Source: an uncultured Oscillospiraceae bacterium (GTDB lineage Bacteria > Bacillota > Clostridia > Oscillospirales > Oscillospiraceae). From it: a stretch of 64,000 nt of DNA. Every line of letters starts with the position of its first letter. The stretch's first letter is position 1. The stretch is from NCBI GenBank assembly GCA_910587285.1, contig CAJULM010000006.1, positions 28,351-92,350 on the forward strand. Direction: 5' to 3'. Position numbers and translations under genes: made by a program. The notes beneath the pieces were generated by a model. It saw nothing but the letters and a program-made list of their open reading frames with translations, was not told the DNA's origin and searched no databases. Below are positions 53,600-62,445 of the stretch, piece after piece.

Positions 53600-53830
53600 G
53601 GCCCGAAACGGAAAACGCCCCGAGCCATGACGGCTCAGGGCGAACGAATTTGTCCGCGGTTCCACCTGAATTCGGGCGCAGCCCGCACTTGTGCCCGGTA
53701 ACGGCGGGGGCCGCCGGACCATTTCCGGTCCGGACTCGGGAGGGCCTTTCCGCCGCGCCTTTGGAGGATTTTCACCAGCCATCCTCTCTCTGAAACCCAG
53801 CGCGGAGTACTGTTCTCCGTCAACGCTTTG
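53600..53830 (-). ncRNA. T-box riboswitch (glycine) upstream of glyS
   Basis: On the minus strand the leader carries AGAGAG and a small hairpin, a GGC triplet at 53746-53744 (in AAAGGCCCTCCCGAG) fitting the specifier position, and the T-box AGGTGGAACCGCG near 53674-53662. An intrinsic terminator follows (arms 53642-53632 and 53626-53616, then TTTTC). GGC is a Gly codon, which agrees with the downstream gene. The exact 5' end is not certain. Confidence 0.88.
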
Positions 53831-53888
53831 ATTGGTATATTCTATTACAGAAACGCAGCGCTGTCAAGGGGAGCGGGAAAACCGCGGG

Positions 53889-54164
53889 CTACCGCTTTTC
53901 TGCAGTGTCTCCGCCGCCCTTGCCGGGCCGCACCAGGTGCACCAAGCCCAGCAACAGAAACACCACGCCGATGATAACCAGGGCCGCGGCCGCCGCCATG
54001 AAATACATTTGAGTGCGGCCCTCGCTCCGGGTAGTCACGCCCTCCACGAAGGTGAAATCACCGCCCAGCATCCACATCACCGCGCCCAGCACGGTCATAG
54101 CGATGCCCTCCAGCAGCTCCTTGAGCGCCTTTTTTCGGCCGCCTTGATTTTGCGCATCATTCAT
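53889..54164 (-). CDS. Small membrane protein, unknown function
   Basis: 91 residues with two predicted membrane helices (about 18-36 and 50-72) and charged ends. Start at ATG 54164, nine bases after AAAGGAG; an ATG three codons earlier abuts the ribosome site and is unlikely. Divergent from zapA. No motif identifies a function. Confidence 0.65.
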   Translation of the reverse strand: MNDAQNQGGRKKALKELLEGIAMTVLGAVMWMLGGDFTFVEGVTTRSEGRTQMYFMAAAAALVIIGVVFLLLGLVHLVRPGKGGGDTAEKR

Positions 54165-54306
54165 CAGACACATCTCCTTTTTGGATTCCGGTTGTATGGG
54201 AAAACTGTGTAAAAGCATACCACAGCTGGGTGGGGAAATCAAGGCGGGGCGCAGTGAAAAATTGGCGTACATTTATACTTTTTTCATTTCCTTTTTTTCA
54301 GGAGTG

Positions 54307-54315
54307 TGTTATAAT
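54307..54315 (+). promoter_or_regulatory. Extended -10 promoter of zapA
   Basis: TGTTATAAT: a perfect TATAAT at 54310-54315 with the TG extension. No good -35 box, but extended -10 promoters do not need one. It lies 33 bases before the ATG. Confidence 0.6.
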
Positions 54316-54348
54316 GTACCCTGAAATATTATGCAGGAGGGGACTGCC

Positions 54349-54663
54349 ATGCAAAACAGCGTCACTGTCACTGTGGGTGGGTTGAATTACACGCTGCGGG
54401 CCGCCGAGGGGGAAAACTATGTGCATCGCGTGGCCGCCTATGTGAATGATAAGCTGAAGGAGGCGGAGCAGGCTGGGGGTATCTCCCAGATGGACCGGGC
54501 CATACTCACGGCCATCAACATCGCGGACGAGCGCTTCAAGGAGCAGGAGGCGTCGGAAAACCTGCGCCGCCAGATCAAGGAGCTGCTGGAGGAGTCGTCC
54601 AAGCTGAAGCTGGAGCTGAGCGAGGCCAAGCGGGAGATTTTTAAGCTGCAGCAAAAGCGCTGA
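54349..54663 (+). CDS. zapA: Cell division protein ZapA
   Basis: 104 residues. N-terminal ZapA globular part (VTVTVGGLNYTLRAAEGENYVHRVAAYVNDKL) and a C-terminal coiled coil (about 55-104). ZapA cross-links FtsZ filaments. The ATG at 54349 follows GGAGGGG. The usual Firmicutes position near a U32 peptidase gene is kept here. Confidence 0.9.
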   Translation: MQNSVTVTVGGLNYTLRAAEGENYVHRVAAYVNDKLKEAEQAGGISQMDRAILTAINIADERFKEQEASENLRRQIKELLEESSKLKLELSEAKREIFKLQQKR

Positions 54664-54990
54664 GCGCGAGCGTAGGCGCGCTGCCCCGGGTGGACCGGAG
54701 CGAGGGGCAAAACCCAGGCGGGTGTAGCCCGCCGGATTTGCCCCGAGACGGAGGGCGCTGTGTGCCGGTGGCACACGTCCAGCGCCGACCGAGCCGAAGG
54801 CGAGACAGTCGGGGCGAACAGCGCACCCAACGCGAGCGTGACAACATCGAAGCGCGGAGCCGTCGTGAGCAGCGCGGATGGAGCGCAGCGAAAGCAAAAG
54901 CCCAGGGCCCACGCAGTGTGAGCGGGTTTTGCTTGAGTCGGAGCGAAGCCGCGCGTTGCGAACAGGCGCAGCGTGACAACGTCGTCGCAA
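54661..54990. repeat. Composite extragenic repeat (copies B and B2) filling the zapA-U32 gap
   Basis: The 395 bases between zapA and the U32 gene contain no gene. Two repeat units lie head to tail: GCGTAGGCGC, GTGGACCGGAGCGAGG, paired CAAAACCC/GGATTTGCCCC-type arms and CGAGCGTGACAAC; then a second unit from about 54844 ending GCGCAGCGTGACAACG near 54980. These blocks match copies after uxuA, the U32 gene and mreC. The units overlap the zapA stop codon. Confidence 0.7.
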
Positions 54991-55058
54991 GCTTCGTATC
55001 GCTTGCTTTGCCACCAGCGGCAAATTTACAGAAACCACAGAAACGAGAGAAGATACCT

Positions 55059-57143
55059 ATGGAGATACTATCCCCAGCCGGAAGCCAGGAGGCCATGCGC
55101 GCGGCGGTATGCGCCGGGGCGGACGCGGTCTACCTGGGCTTCGGACAATTCAACGCCCGCCGGGGGGCAAAAAATTTCACCCGGGACGAGTTCGCTTCGG
55201 CGGTGTCCTACTGCCACCTGCGCGGGGTGAAGGTGTACCTCACCCTGAATACCCTGTGCTCCGACCGGGAGATGGCCGCGGCGGTGGACTGCGCCGTCCA
55301 GGCGTCCAGGCTGGGGGCGGATGCCGCGCTGGTACAGGACATGGGGCTGGTGCGGGCGCTGCGGCAGGCGGCGCCGGACCTGCCCCTACACGCCTCCACT
55401 CAGATGTCCCTGCACAGCCTGGACGGGGTGCGCGAGGCGGCCGAGCTGGGCATGACCCGGGCGGTGCTGGCCCGGGAGCTGAGCCGGCGGGACATCGAGT
55501 ATATCTGTGAGCGCTCTCCCATTGAGATTGAGGTGTTCGTCCACGGGGCGCTGTGTATGTGCTATTCCGGGCAGTGCTTCATGTCCTCCGTCATCGGCGG
55601 GCGCAGCGGCAACCGGGGGATGTGCGCCCAGCCCTGCCGCCTGCCCTATGGCTGGGGGGACGAGCTGGTGAACGGCTATCCCCTGTCATTAAAAGATATG
55701 TCGCTGGCGGGCCATCTGAGAGAACTCCAGGACATGGGGGTGGCCAGCGCTAAAATCGAGGGGCGCATGAAGCGGCCGGAGTACGTCTACATTGTCACCA
55801 AGGTTTATGCCGACGCTCTGCGGGAGGGGCGAGAGCCGACCCGGGAGGAGCTGGACAGTCTGGAGCAGGCCTTCTCCCGCCAGGGCTTCACCGACGGGTA
55901 CTACATGGAGCGCAAGGGCCCGGATATGTTCGGCGTGCGGGAGGAGTCCAAGCCCCCGCGGGAGCTGTTCGCCAAGGCCAAGGCGGCCTACGAGCGGGGG
56001 GATGGGCGCAAGACTCCGGTAAAATTTTACGCCATGGTCCGCGCCGGGGAGCCCATTCAGGTTGGGGTGGAAGACCAGGAGGGCCGGGTGGTTACCGCCG
56101 CCGGCCCCGTGCCGGAAGCCGCCCGCCGGCGGGTCACCACCCAGGCGGAGGTAGAGGGCCAGCTGGGCAAGACCGGCGGCACCCCTTTTGAGGCGGCGGG
56201 TATGCGCACGCTGGTGGAGGAGGGGCTGGCCGTGCCCCTGTCGGCGGTGAACAGCCTGCGCCGGCAGGTGCTGGACGGACTTTCCGCCCAACGCGCCGCC
56301 CTGCCCCAGCGCCGCCACGGCGAATACAAAATGGGCGCCCGGTATGAAAATTACCTGGGCGAGCCGGATCTGTATGTCTCCCTGCGCCGGGCGGAGCAGA
56401 TGACCTTCGAGCTGGTGAAGCAGCGCCCCGCCCTCATTACCCTTCCGGCGGAGGAGATCGCCGCCCACCCCGATGAGGTGAAGGCCACCATGGGCCGGGG
56501 CGTGCCTGTGGCGGCGGTGCTGCCCCGGATCTGCTTCGACCGGGAGCTGGACGGGCTGCGCGAGCAGCTGGAGGCCTGCAAGCGGGCGGGGGTGACGGAC
56601 GCCTACGTGGGCAACCTGGGGCTGGCAGCCCTGTGCCGGGAGCTGAAGCTGAATTTGCGGGGGGACTTCGGGCTGCAGGTGTTCAACAGCCAGGGGGCCA
56701 AGGAGTATAAGCGCATGGGCTTCCAGTCGCTGACGGCCTCCTTCGAGCTGAAGCTGGCCCAGATTCGGGACCTGTCCAAAGCGGTGGACATGGAGATGAT
56801 CGCCTATGGCCGGCTGCCGCTGATGATAACGGAGAACTGCGCGGTGAAGAATCAATCGGGCAAGTGCACCTGCGCCAACGTGAATCTGCTCACCGATCGG
56901 AAGGGGGTGCGCTTCCCTGTGGAGCGGGTCTACGGCTGCCGCAACGAGATTTTAAACGCCAACAAGGTGTTTTTGGCGGACAAGGCGGCGGATTGGAAGG
57001 GCGCGGGGCTGCGGGCGGTGCGCCTGCTGTTCACCACGGAAAACGGAGTGGAGTGCTCCCAGGTGCTGGAGGCCTACCGGGGAAAGGGAAGCTACAAGCC
57101 CAACAATTTCACCCGCGGGCTGTATTACCGGGATGTGGAATAA
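55059..57143 (+). CDS. U32 family peptidase / RNA hydroxylase (RlhA or TrhP-like)
   Basis: 694 residues. N-terminal U32 domain: ILSPAGSQEAMRAAV, GADAVYLGFGQFNARRGAKNF, and the Cys cluster CMCYSGQC...CAQPCR (about residues 165-195). A DUF3656-like middle section and a final part with CAVKNQSGKCTC (about 594-606) follow. Proteins of this layout hydroxylate rRNA or tRNA pyrimidines with an iron-sulfur cluster (E. coli RlhA, B. subtilis TrhP). ATG 55059 is preceded by a weak GAGAGAAG. Long upstream open frame in the repeat is rejected. Confidence 0.85.
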   Translation: MEILSPAGSQEAMRAAVCAGADAVYLGFGQFNARRGAKNFTRDEFASAVSYCHLRGVKVYLTLNTLCSDREMAAAVDCAVQASRLGADAALVQDMGLVRALRQAAPDLPLHASTQMSLHSLDGVREAAELGMTRAVLARELSRRDIEYICERSPIEIEVFVHGALCMCYSGQCFMSSVIGGRSGNRGMCAQPCRLPYGWGDELVNGYPLSLKDMSLAGHLRELQDMGVASAKIEGRMKRPEYVYIVTKVYADALREGREPTREELDSLEQAFSRQGFTDGYYMERKGPDMFGVREESKPPRELFAKAKAAYERGDGRKTPVKFYAMVRAGEPIQVGVEDQEGRVVTAAGPVPEAARRRVTTQAEVEGQLGKTGGTPFEAAGMRTLVEEGLAVPLSAVNSLRRQVLDGLSAQRAALPQRRHGEYKMGARYENYLGEPDLYVSLRRAEQMTFELVKQRPALITLPAEEIAAHPDEVKATMGRGVPVAAVLPRICFDRELDGLREQLEACKRAGVTDAYVGNLGLAALCRELKLNLRGDFGLQVFNSQGAKEYKRMGFQSLTASFELKLAQIRDLSKAVDMEMIAYGRLPLMITENCAVKNQSGKCTCANVNLLTDRKGVRFPVERVYGCRNEILNANKVFLADKAADWKGAGLRAVRLLFTTENGVECSQVLEAYRGKGSYKPNNFTRGLYYRDVE

Positions 57144-57146
57144 AAG

Positions 57147-57235
57147 AGAAGCGCGGAGAAGCGGACAGCGAGGGAGCTTGGACCGGAGCGAGGCCGAGCG
57201 CCCTGGCCGTTTCGCAGCGTGACAGACCAGAAACG
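57147..57235. repeat. Extragenic repeat, copy C (after the U32 gene)
   Basis: 57147-57193 matches 58706-58752 at 46 of 47 bases (AGAAGCGCGG...GGAGCGAGG). It ends CGCAGCGTGACAG. It lies directly behind the U32 stop codon. Confidence 0.8.
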
Positions 57236-57252
57236 CGGATAAATCAAACCGA

Positions 57253-57268
57253 TGTTTCACGTGAAACA
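57253..57268. other. parS centromere site
   Basis: TGTTTCACGTGAAACA, a perfect 16-base palindrome, matches the canonical ParB/Spo0J-binding parS consensus. It sits 20 bases before the maf ATG, outside coding sequence. ParB spreading from parS organises the origin region, so the window probably lies in the origin-proximal part of the chromosome. Confidence 0.85.
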
Positions 57269-57288
57269 AGTTGAAGGAGCATGACAAA

Positions 57289-57873
57289 ATGCGTATCATA
57301 TTAGCCTCCCAGTCCCCCCGGCGCAGAGAGCTGCTGGAGCGGGTGGGAATCAAAGACTTTGCTGTGGCCGCTCCCAACGTGGACGAGAGCGTGGAGCCCG
57401 GCCTGGCCCCCGCCGAGATGGTGGAGCGGCTGTCCCTGCGCAAAGCTGGGGCGGCGGCGGAGAAGGCGGAGCCGGAGGCGCTTATCATCGCCGCGGACAC
57501 GGTAGTGGCGCTGGACGGCGCGGTGCTGGGCAAGCCTGGGGACGAGGAGGAGGCCTTTGCCATGCTGTCCGCTCTGTCCGGCCGGGAGCACCACGTCTAC
57601 ACCGGCCTCACCGTTTGGCAGGGGGAGCGGCGCGTCACCCAGCACGAGGAGACCGCCGTGGTCTTCCGGACGCTCGGCCCGGAGGAAATCCGGGGCTACA
57701 TCGCCACCGGGGAACCCATGGACAAGGCGGGGGCTTACGGCATCCAGGGCGTGGGCGCGCTGCTGGTGCGGGGCATCCAAGGGGACTATTGCAATGTGAT
57801 GGGCCTGCCGGTGTTCCGGCTGGGGCGCATTCTGACGGAATTTGGCGTGGACCTTCTGCAAAATAAGGAGTAG
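57289..57873 (+). CDS. maf: Maf-family nucleotide pyrophosphatase
   Basis: 194 residues. ILASQSPRRRELLERVG at the start, AADTVVALDG in the middle and GKPGDEEEAFAML: hallmark Maf motifs. The family hydrolyses dTTP/UTP and modified nucleotides and affects septum formation. ATG 57289 has AAGGAG upstream; an in-frame TTG at 57271 overlaps that site. mreC follows 8 bases later, the common maf-mre order. Confidence 0.93.
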   Translation: MRIILASQSPRRRELLERVGIKDFAVAAPNVDESVEPGLAPAEMVERLSLRKAGAAAEKAEPEALIIAADTVVALDGAVLGKPGDEEEAFAMLSALSGREHHVYTGLTVWQGERRVTQHEETAVVFRTLGPEEIRGYIATGEPMDKAGAYGIQGVGALLVRGIQGDYCNVMGLPVFRLGRILTEFGVDLLQNKE

Positions 57874-57881
57874 GCAAGGGC

Positions 57882-58706
57882 ATGAAGCGATTTTTCCAAA
57901 ACAACGGAGGGCTGTTGCTGCTGGCGGCGGTACTGCTGGCGGCGGTGCTGACCCTGGGGGCGTATATTTTGGGGTACGATCCCCTTGGCGGGGCCATGGA
58001 ACTGCTGGCGACCCCCTTTCGAACGGCGTCGGCGGCGGTGACAAACTGGACTCAGGAGCAATATGACCGCACCTTTCGCTATGACGAGCAGGCGGCGGAG
58101 ATCGAGCGTCTGCGCCAGCGGGTGGCGGAGCTGGAGCGGGACGCCATCGCAGGGCAGGACGCCGTGCGGGAAAATGAGCGCATGAAGGATCTGCTGGGGC
58201 TGCACGAGGAGCGGCCGGAGCTTCAGTACCGGGATGCGGAGGTGGTCCGGCGCTCCGACTCCAACTGGTCTTCCAACCTGACCCTGGACCGGGGGACCGC
58301 CGGAGGGGTGGAGGTCAACGACTGTGTGATCGACCAGTACGGCTATCTCATCGGCGTGGTCACCCAGGCGGATTTGAACTCCTGCGTGGTCACTACCGTT
58401 CTGGACCCCGCTTTAGAGGTGGGCGCGCGGGTGGCGCGCACGGACGAGGACGCCATTTTAGAAGGGGACTTCACGCTGATGCTGGACGGACTGACCAGGC
58501 TGTCCTTTCTTCCGGAGGAGGCCAAGCTGGTCACTGGCGACCAGGTGATCACCTCGGGGCTGGGGGGCGTGTACCCTTCGGGGCTGGTGGTGGGGGCCAT
58601 CCGCACGCTGTGCGTGGAGGAGGACGGCATCACCCGCTACGCCCAGGTGGAGCCGGCGGCGGATATCGGCGGCGTGCAGTATGTGTACGTGATTGTGGAT
58701 GATTGA
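57882..58706 (+). CDS. mreC: Rod shape-determining protein MreC
   Basis: 274 residues: N-terminal helix (about 10-30), coiled coil (about 62-95, with YDEQAAEIERLRQRVAELE), then the MreC beta domains with WSSNLTLDRGTAGGVEVND, GYLIGVV and TSGLGGVYPSGLVVG. MreC links the cytoskeleton to wall synthesis. mreD, which usually follows, is absent; instead an extragenic repeat and a 2H phosphoesterase gene follow. Confidence 0.93.
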   Translation: MKRFFQNNGGLLLLAAVLLAAVLTLGAYILGYDPLGGAMELLATPFRTASAAVTNWTQEQYDRTFRYDEQAAEIERLRQRVAELERDAIAGQDAVRENERMKDLLGLHEERPELQYRDAEVVRRSDSNWSSNLTLDRGTAGGVEVNDCVIDQYGYLIGVVTQADLNSCVVTTVLDPALEVGARVARTDEDAILEGDFTLMLDGLTRLSFLPEEAKLVTGDQVITSGLGGVYPSGLVVGAIRTLCVEEDGITRYAQVEPAADIGGVQYVYVIVDD

Positions 58707-58880
58707 GAAGCGCGGAGAAGCGGACAGTGAGGGAGCTTGGACCGGAGCGAGGGGAAAAGCCCAGGGTCCGCAGCGTGGGGCCGGGTTTTGCCCGAGACGG
58801 AGGGAAAGCGACCGAACGAACTGGCCCTTCGCAGCGTGACAACATAGAAGAGCGGAGAAGCGGACGGCAGGGGAGGCGGA
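58706..58880. repeat. Extragenic repeat, copy D (after mreC)
   Basis: Begins at the mreC stop codon. Contains the 47-base block shared with copy C, arms GGGGAAAAGCCC/GGGTTTTGCCC that can pair, CGAGACGGAGGGAAAGCGA and TTCGCAGCGTGACAACATAG, then a partial second start (AGAGCGGAGAAGCGGACGG). Confidence 0.75.
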
Positions 58881-58882
58881 CA

Positions 58883-59392
58883 ATGATGCTGTTTGTGATT
58901 GCGATGGTTGATCCGGCGGCGCGAGCGCGCCTCACCCGGCTGCGGGAGCTGGCGGCTCCCTTCGGCATTCTGCCCCGAGATGTGCACGGGCATATCACCC
59001 TGGCCGCCTATGCCGGCGGGGAGGAAGGCCGGTTTATTTCGTCCTGTAAGGCGATTTTGTCCGGCTATGAAAAGTTCTCCGTCCGCTATGATGGGGTTGA
59101 ATTGTTTGCCTCTACGTCCGCCGTTGTGGCGGCCCCGCGAAAGGAGGGGCCGCTGGACGCCATCCAGCGAGAGATCGCCGGAGCTTGGGCGGCGGATATG
59201 AACGAATGGACGCGGCGGGATGTGTGGCAGCCCCATACGACGATTTTGTATCATCCTCAAGCTGATCTGGAGGCCATTGTTGAGGCGCTGCGGGAGGAGT
59301 TTGAATCCTTTGCCGCCCAGGTGGACCGGGTGGAATTTTCCCGCGAGTATGAGGATCGGTACGAAATCGTTGATTTCATAGAATTGGCATAG
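58883..59392 (+). CDS. 2H phosphoesterase / 2'-5' RNA ligase-like protein
   Basis: 169 residues. Two HxT/S-type motifs: HGHITLAAY (about residue 35) and WQPHTTILY (about 112), the pair that forms the 2H active site. Family members act on cyclic phosphodiesters in RNA or nucleotides. The ATG at 58883 has GGGGAGG upstream, embedded in the repeat. It precedes mutS by 55 bases. Confidence 0.8.
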   Translation: MMLFVIAMVDPAARARLTRLRELAAPFGILPRDVHGHITLAAYAGGEEGRFISSCKAILSGYEKFSVRYDGVELFASTSAVVAAPRKEGPLDAIQREIAGAWAADMNEWTRRDVWQPHTTILYHPQADLEAIVEALREEFESFAAQVDRVEFSREYEDRYEIVDFIELA

Positions 59393-59447
59393 GCAGGCGT
59401 ACATCGTTCTGATGTGCGTTTCGTTTTAGAAAGAGAAGGTGAAAACC

Positions 59448-62090
59448 ATGGCGGAGCTGACTCCCATGATGAAGCAGTACTGGAGGGTGAAGGAACAGTA
59501 CCCGGACTGCCTGCTGTTCTTCCGGCTGGGCGACTTTTACGAGATGTTTCACGATGACGCCAAGCTGGGGGCGGAGGAGCTGGGGCTGACTCTCACCACC
59601 CGCGACCGGGGGAAACCGGAGGAGGAGCGCACGCCCATGTGCGGCGTGCCCTACCACTCCGCTCAGAACTACATCGCCCGGCTCATCAAGCGGGGGTACA
59701 AGGTGGCCATCTGCGAGCAGATGGAGGATCCGGCCTTGGCCAAGGGACTGGTGGACCGGGATGTGATCCGCATCGTCACCCCCGGCACCGCTATGGACGA
59801 TGTGATGCTGGACGAGAGCCGGAATAACTTTATCTGCGCCGTTTATCTGGACAGCAGCGGGGCTGGGCTGGCCCAGTGCGACCTGTCCACAGGGCAGTTT
59901 TCCGCTTCCTTTTTTCAGGGGGAGGGCTGGCTGTCTCATCTGCTCAACCGCCTGTCCGCCGAGCCCCCCAGCGAGGCCATTTTGTCCGATGGAGCTTTTT
60001 CTCAGGAGGAGTTGACAAGCTTTCTGAGGGAGCGGCTTGGCTGCCTGTGTGAGAACGGAGGAGAGGCCCGCTTCCGTCCCGGACAGGCTGAGGCTGCCTT
60101 GACGGCTTGCGGAGTGTGGAATGAGGGGGAGAAGCTGCCCGAGGGCCCTGACGGCGGCCTTCTGCTGGGCTATCAGGCGGCGGGGGCGCTGGCGTCCTAT
60201 CTCAAGGAGACTCAAAAAACCGACCTGAGCCATCTGAGCCGCCTGACGGTGGACGCGGCTGAGCGCCAGCGGTATCTGGAGCTGGACCTCACCGCCCGGC
60301 GCACCTTGGAGCTGACGGAGACCATCCGGGGCAAGGAGAAGCGCGGTTCCCTGCTGTGGGTGCTGGATAAGACGAAAACCCCCATGGGCCACCGGCTCAT
60401 CCGGGCTTGGATTGAGCAGCCTTTGTGCAATCCCGCGGCCATTTCTGTCCGGCAGGACCAGGTGGCCGCCCTGGCGGCTGACACCGTGGTCCGGGAGGAG
60501 CTGTCGCTCACGCTGCGGCAGGTGCCCGACCTGGAACGCATCATTGGAAAAGTGGTGTACGGCAGCGCCAACGCCAGGGATATGCTGACGCTGGCCGATG
60601 GGCTGGCGGTGCTGCCTGTGCTGGCGGAGCGGGCGGCTGGTCTGGTCCGGGCGGCCCCCCGGAGATTTGAGTTTCTGGACCAGTTCACCGGCTTGGGTGA
60701 CTTGCAGGCCCTGCTGAAGCGGGCCATTCGGGACGACGAGGACGACAACCGCCTGCCCTTCACCATTCGGGAGGGAGGCTTCATCCGCAAGGGCTATGAC
60801 ACGGAGGTGGATCACCTTCGGGACATTCTGGACCATGGGGCGGATATGGTGGCCGCGCTGGAGGGCCGGGAGAAGGAGCGCACCGGAATCAAGAGCCTGA
60901 AGGTGCGCTATAACAAAGTGTTCGGCTATTACATCGAGGTGTCCAAGAGCTACTATGCCCTGGTGCCCGAGGACTACATCCGCAAGCAGACCCTGGCCAA
61001 CTGCGAGCGGTTCATTACCCAGGAGCTGAAGGACCTGGAGCACGAGATCCTGTCCGCCCAGAGCCGGGTGACGGCTTTGGAATATCAGCTGTTCTGTCAG
61101 CTGCGTGACACCGCCGCCCAACGGGTTCGCCAGGTGCAGGACGTGGCGGGCAGCGTGGGCTATCTGGATGTGCTGTGCTCCTTTGCCGCGGCGGCGGTGC
61201 AGAATGGCTACTGCCGTCCGGAGGTGGATGACAGCGGCGTCATTGAAATACGGGAGGGCCGCCACCCGGTGGTGGAGCGGATGCTGAAGGACGCGCTATT
61301 TGTGCCCAACGATACCTACATGGATGGGGGGGGCGACCGGCTGGCCATCATCACGGGCCCCAATATGGCGGGTAAGTCCACCTATATGCGCCAGGTGGCC
61401 CTCATTGTGCTCATGGCTCAGATGGGCTCCTTCGTCCCGGCCAAGTCCGCGCGGATCGGGGCGGTGGATCGGGTATTCACCCGCATCGGAGCGTCGGACG
61501 ATTTGGCGGCGGGCCAGTCCACCTTTATGGTGGAGATGACGGAGGTGGCCCAGATGCTGAAAAATGCCACCGCCCGCTCCCTGCTGATCTTAGATGAGAT
61601 CGGTCGGGGCACGTCCACCTACGATGGGATGTCCATCGCCCGGGCGGTGCTGGAGCACTGCGCGGACAAGCGCCGCCTGGGGGCAAAGACCCTGTTCGCC
61701 ACCCACTACCACGAGCTGACGGAGGTGGAGCACACCATCGAAGGGGTGCGCAACTACCACATCGCCGCGAAAAAGCGGGGGGATGGCATCGTGTTCCTGC
61801 GCAAGATTGTCCCCGGCGGGGCGGATCAGAGCTACGGGGTAGAGGTGGCCAAGCTGGCCGGGGTGCCGGTGCGGGTGGTGGACCGGGCCAGAGAGATTCT
61901 GGCCGAATTGGAGGAGCAGGGCGGGGGCGGTTCCCCGCGCCAACCTGCTCAGGAGCGGGAGGACGGTCAGGTGTCCCTGGGGGACATGGCGGGGATGGCG
62001 GTGCTGGACGAGCTGCGCCGGGTCAGCCCCGAGACGCTCACCCCCATCGAGGCGCTGAATGTGCTGTACCAGCTCAAGCAGAAGCTGTAA
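59448..62090 (+). CDS. mutS: DNA mismatch repair protein MutS
   Basis: 880 residues, full length. Mismatch-binding N domain (TPMMKQYWRVKEQYPDCLLFF, FYEMF with the Phe-x-Glu wedge), connector, lever, clamp, and ATPase with Walker A GPNMAGKST (Lys643), Walker B ILDEIGRGTSTYDG and ATHYHELT. ATG 59448 is chosen over an in-frame GTG at 59439, which lies in the ribosome site. mutL is not adjacent in this window. Confidence 0.96.
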   Translation: MAELTPMMKQYWRVKEQYPDCLLFFRLGDFYEMFHDDAKLGAEELGLTLTTRDRGKPEEERTPMCGVPYHSAQNYIARLIKRGYKVAICEQMEDPALAKGLVDRDVIRIVTPGTAMDDVMLDESRNNFICAVYLDSSGAGLAQCDLSTGQFSASFFQGEGWLSHLLNRLSAEPPSEAILSDGAFSQEELTSFLRERLGCLCENGGEARFRPGQAEAALTACGVWNEGEKLPEGPDGGLLLGYQAAGALASYLKETQKTDLSHLSRLTVDAAERQRYLELDLTARRTLELTETIRGKEKRGSLLWVLDKTKTPMGHRLIRAWIEQPLCNPAAISVRQDQVAALAADTVVREELSLTLRQVPDLERIIGKVVYGSANARDMLTLADGLAVLPVLAERAAGLVRAAPRRFEFLDQFTGLGDLQALLKRAIRDDEDDNRLPFTIREGGFIRKGYDTEVDHLRDILDHGADMVAALEGREKERTGIKSLKVRYNKVFGYYIEVSKSYYALVPEDYIRKQTLANCERFITQELKDLEHEILSAQSRVTALEYQLFCQLRDTAAQRVRQVQDVAGSVGYLDVLCSFAAAAVQNGYCRPEVDDSGVIEIREGRHPVVERMLKDALFVPNDTYMDGGGDRLAIITGPNMAGKSTYMRQVALIVLMAQMGSFVPAKSARIGAVDRVFTRIGASDDLAAGQSTFMVEMTEVAQMLKNATARSLLILDEIGRGTSTYDGMSIARAVLEHCADKRRLGAKTLFATHYHELTEVEHTIEGVRNYHIAAKKRGDGIVFLRKIVPGGADQSYGVEVAKLAGVPVRVVDRAREILAELEEQGGGGSPRQPAQEREDGQVSLGDMAGMAVLDELRRVSPETLTPIEALNVLYQLKQKL

Positions 62091-62140
62091 GGAAAGGCCC
62101 CGGCGCGGCGCTGGGGGAAACACGTCCAAGCAATCAATAG

Positions 62141-62172
62141 AGGGGGAGCCGGAACGCGGCTCTCCCTCTATA
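62141..62172 (+). terminator. Terminator downstream of mutS
   Basis: AGAGGGGGAGCCG and CGGCTCTCCCTCT pair around GAACG, followed by ATATTGTGTGG. A moderate terminator about 50 bases after the mutS stop. Confidence 0.65.
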
Positions 62173-62195
62173 TTGTGTGGGGCAAAAAATAAACG

Positions 62196-62386
62196 GGCGG
62201 CTGTCAAAAAGTACACCTTTTGACAGTCGCCTTACACTTACGGAGTGTACCACAAGATTTGGCGAAATGCAATAGGCAGATGCAAAATTTTTGTAGAACT
62301 TCCATACCAAAATTTGCTGAACCGACGAAAAATTACCGGGAAAGGGAGACTGTCAAAAGGTGTACTATTTGACACTCGCAAGGGGT
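62196..62386. repeat. Inverted-repeat element between mutS and the Cys-rich gene
   Basis: Two 24-base near-palindromes, at 62202-62225 and 62351-62374, are inverted copies of each other with one mismatch; similarity extends a few bases outward on both sides. Each half has TGTCAAA...TTTGACA. They enclose about 125 AT-rich bases with no gene. The right copy ends in TTGACA, a perfect -35 hexamer, upstream of the secreted protein gene, although the -10 is poor. Could be a MITE or a two-site operator. Confidence 0.65.
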
Positions 62387-62445
62387 TTACGTTTATCAGA
62401 GCGGATGGTAAGCAAAATTTTGAGAATCAAGGAGGACATACAACA

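Noticed and set aside
54664..54990. CRISPR-like array in the repetitive zapA-U32 gap
   Set aside because: Units are imperfect, not separated by uniform spacers, and similar units occur singly elsewhere.
54690..55058. 123-codon extension of the U32 gene into the repeat
   Set aside because: The residues are Arg/Ser-rich translation of the extragenic repeat; homology to U32 proteins begins at 55059.
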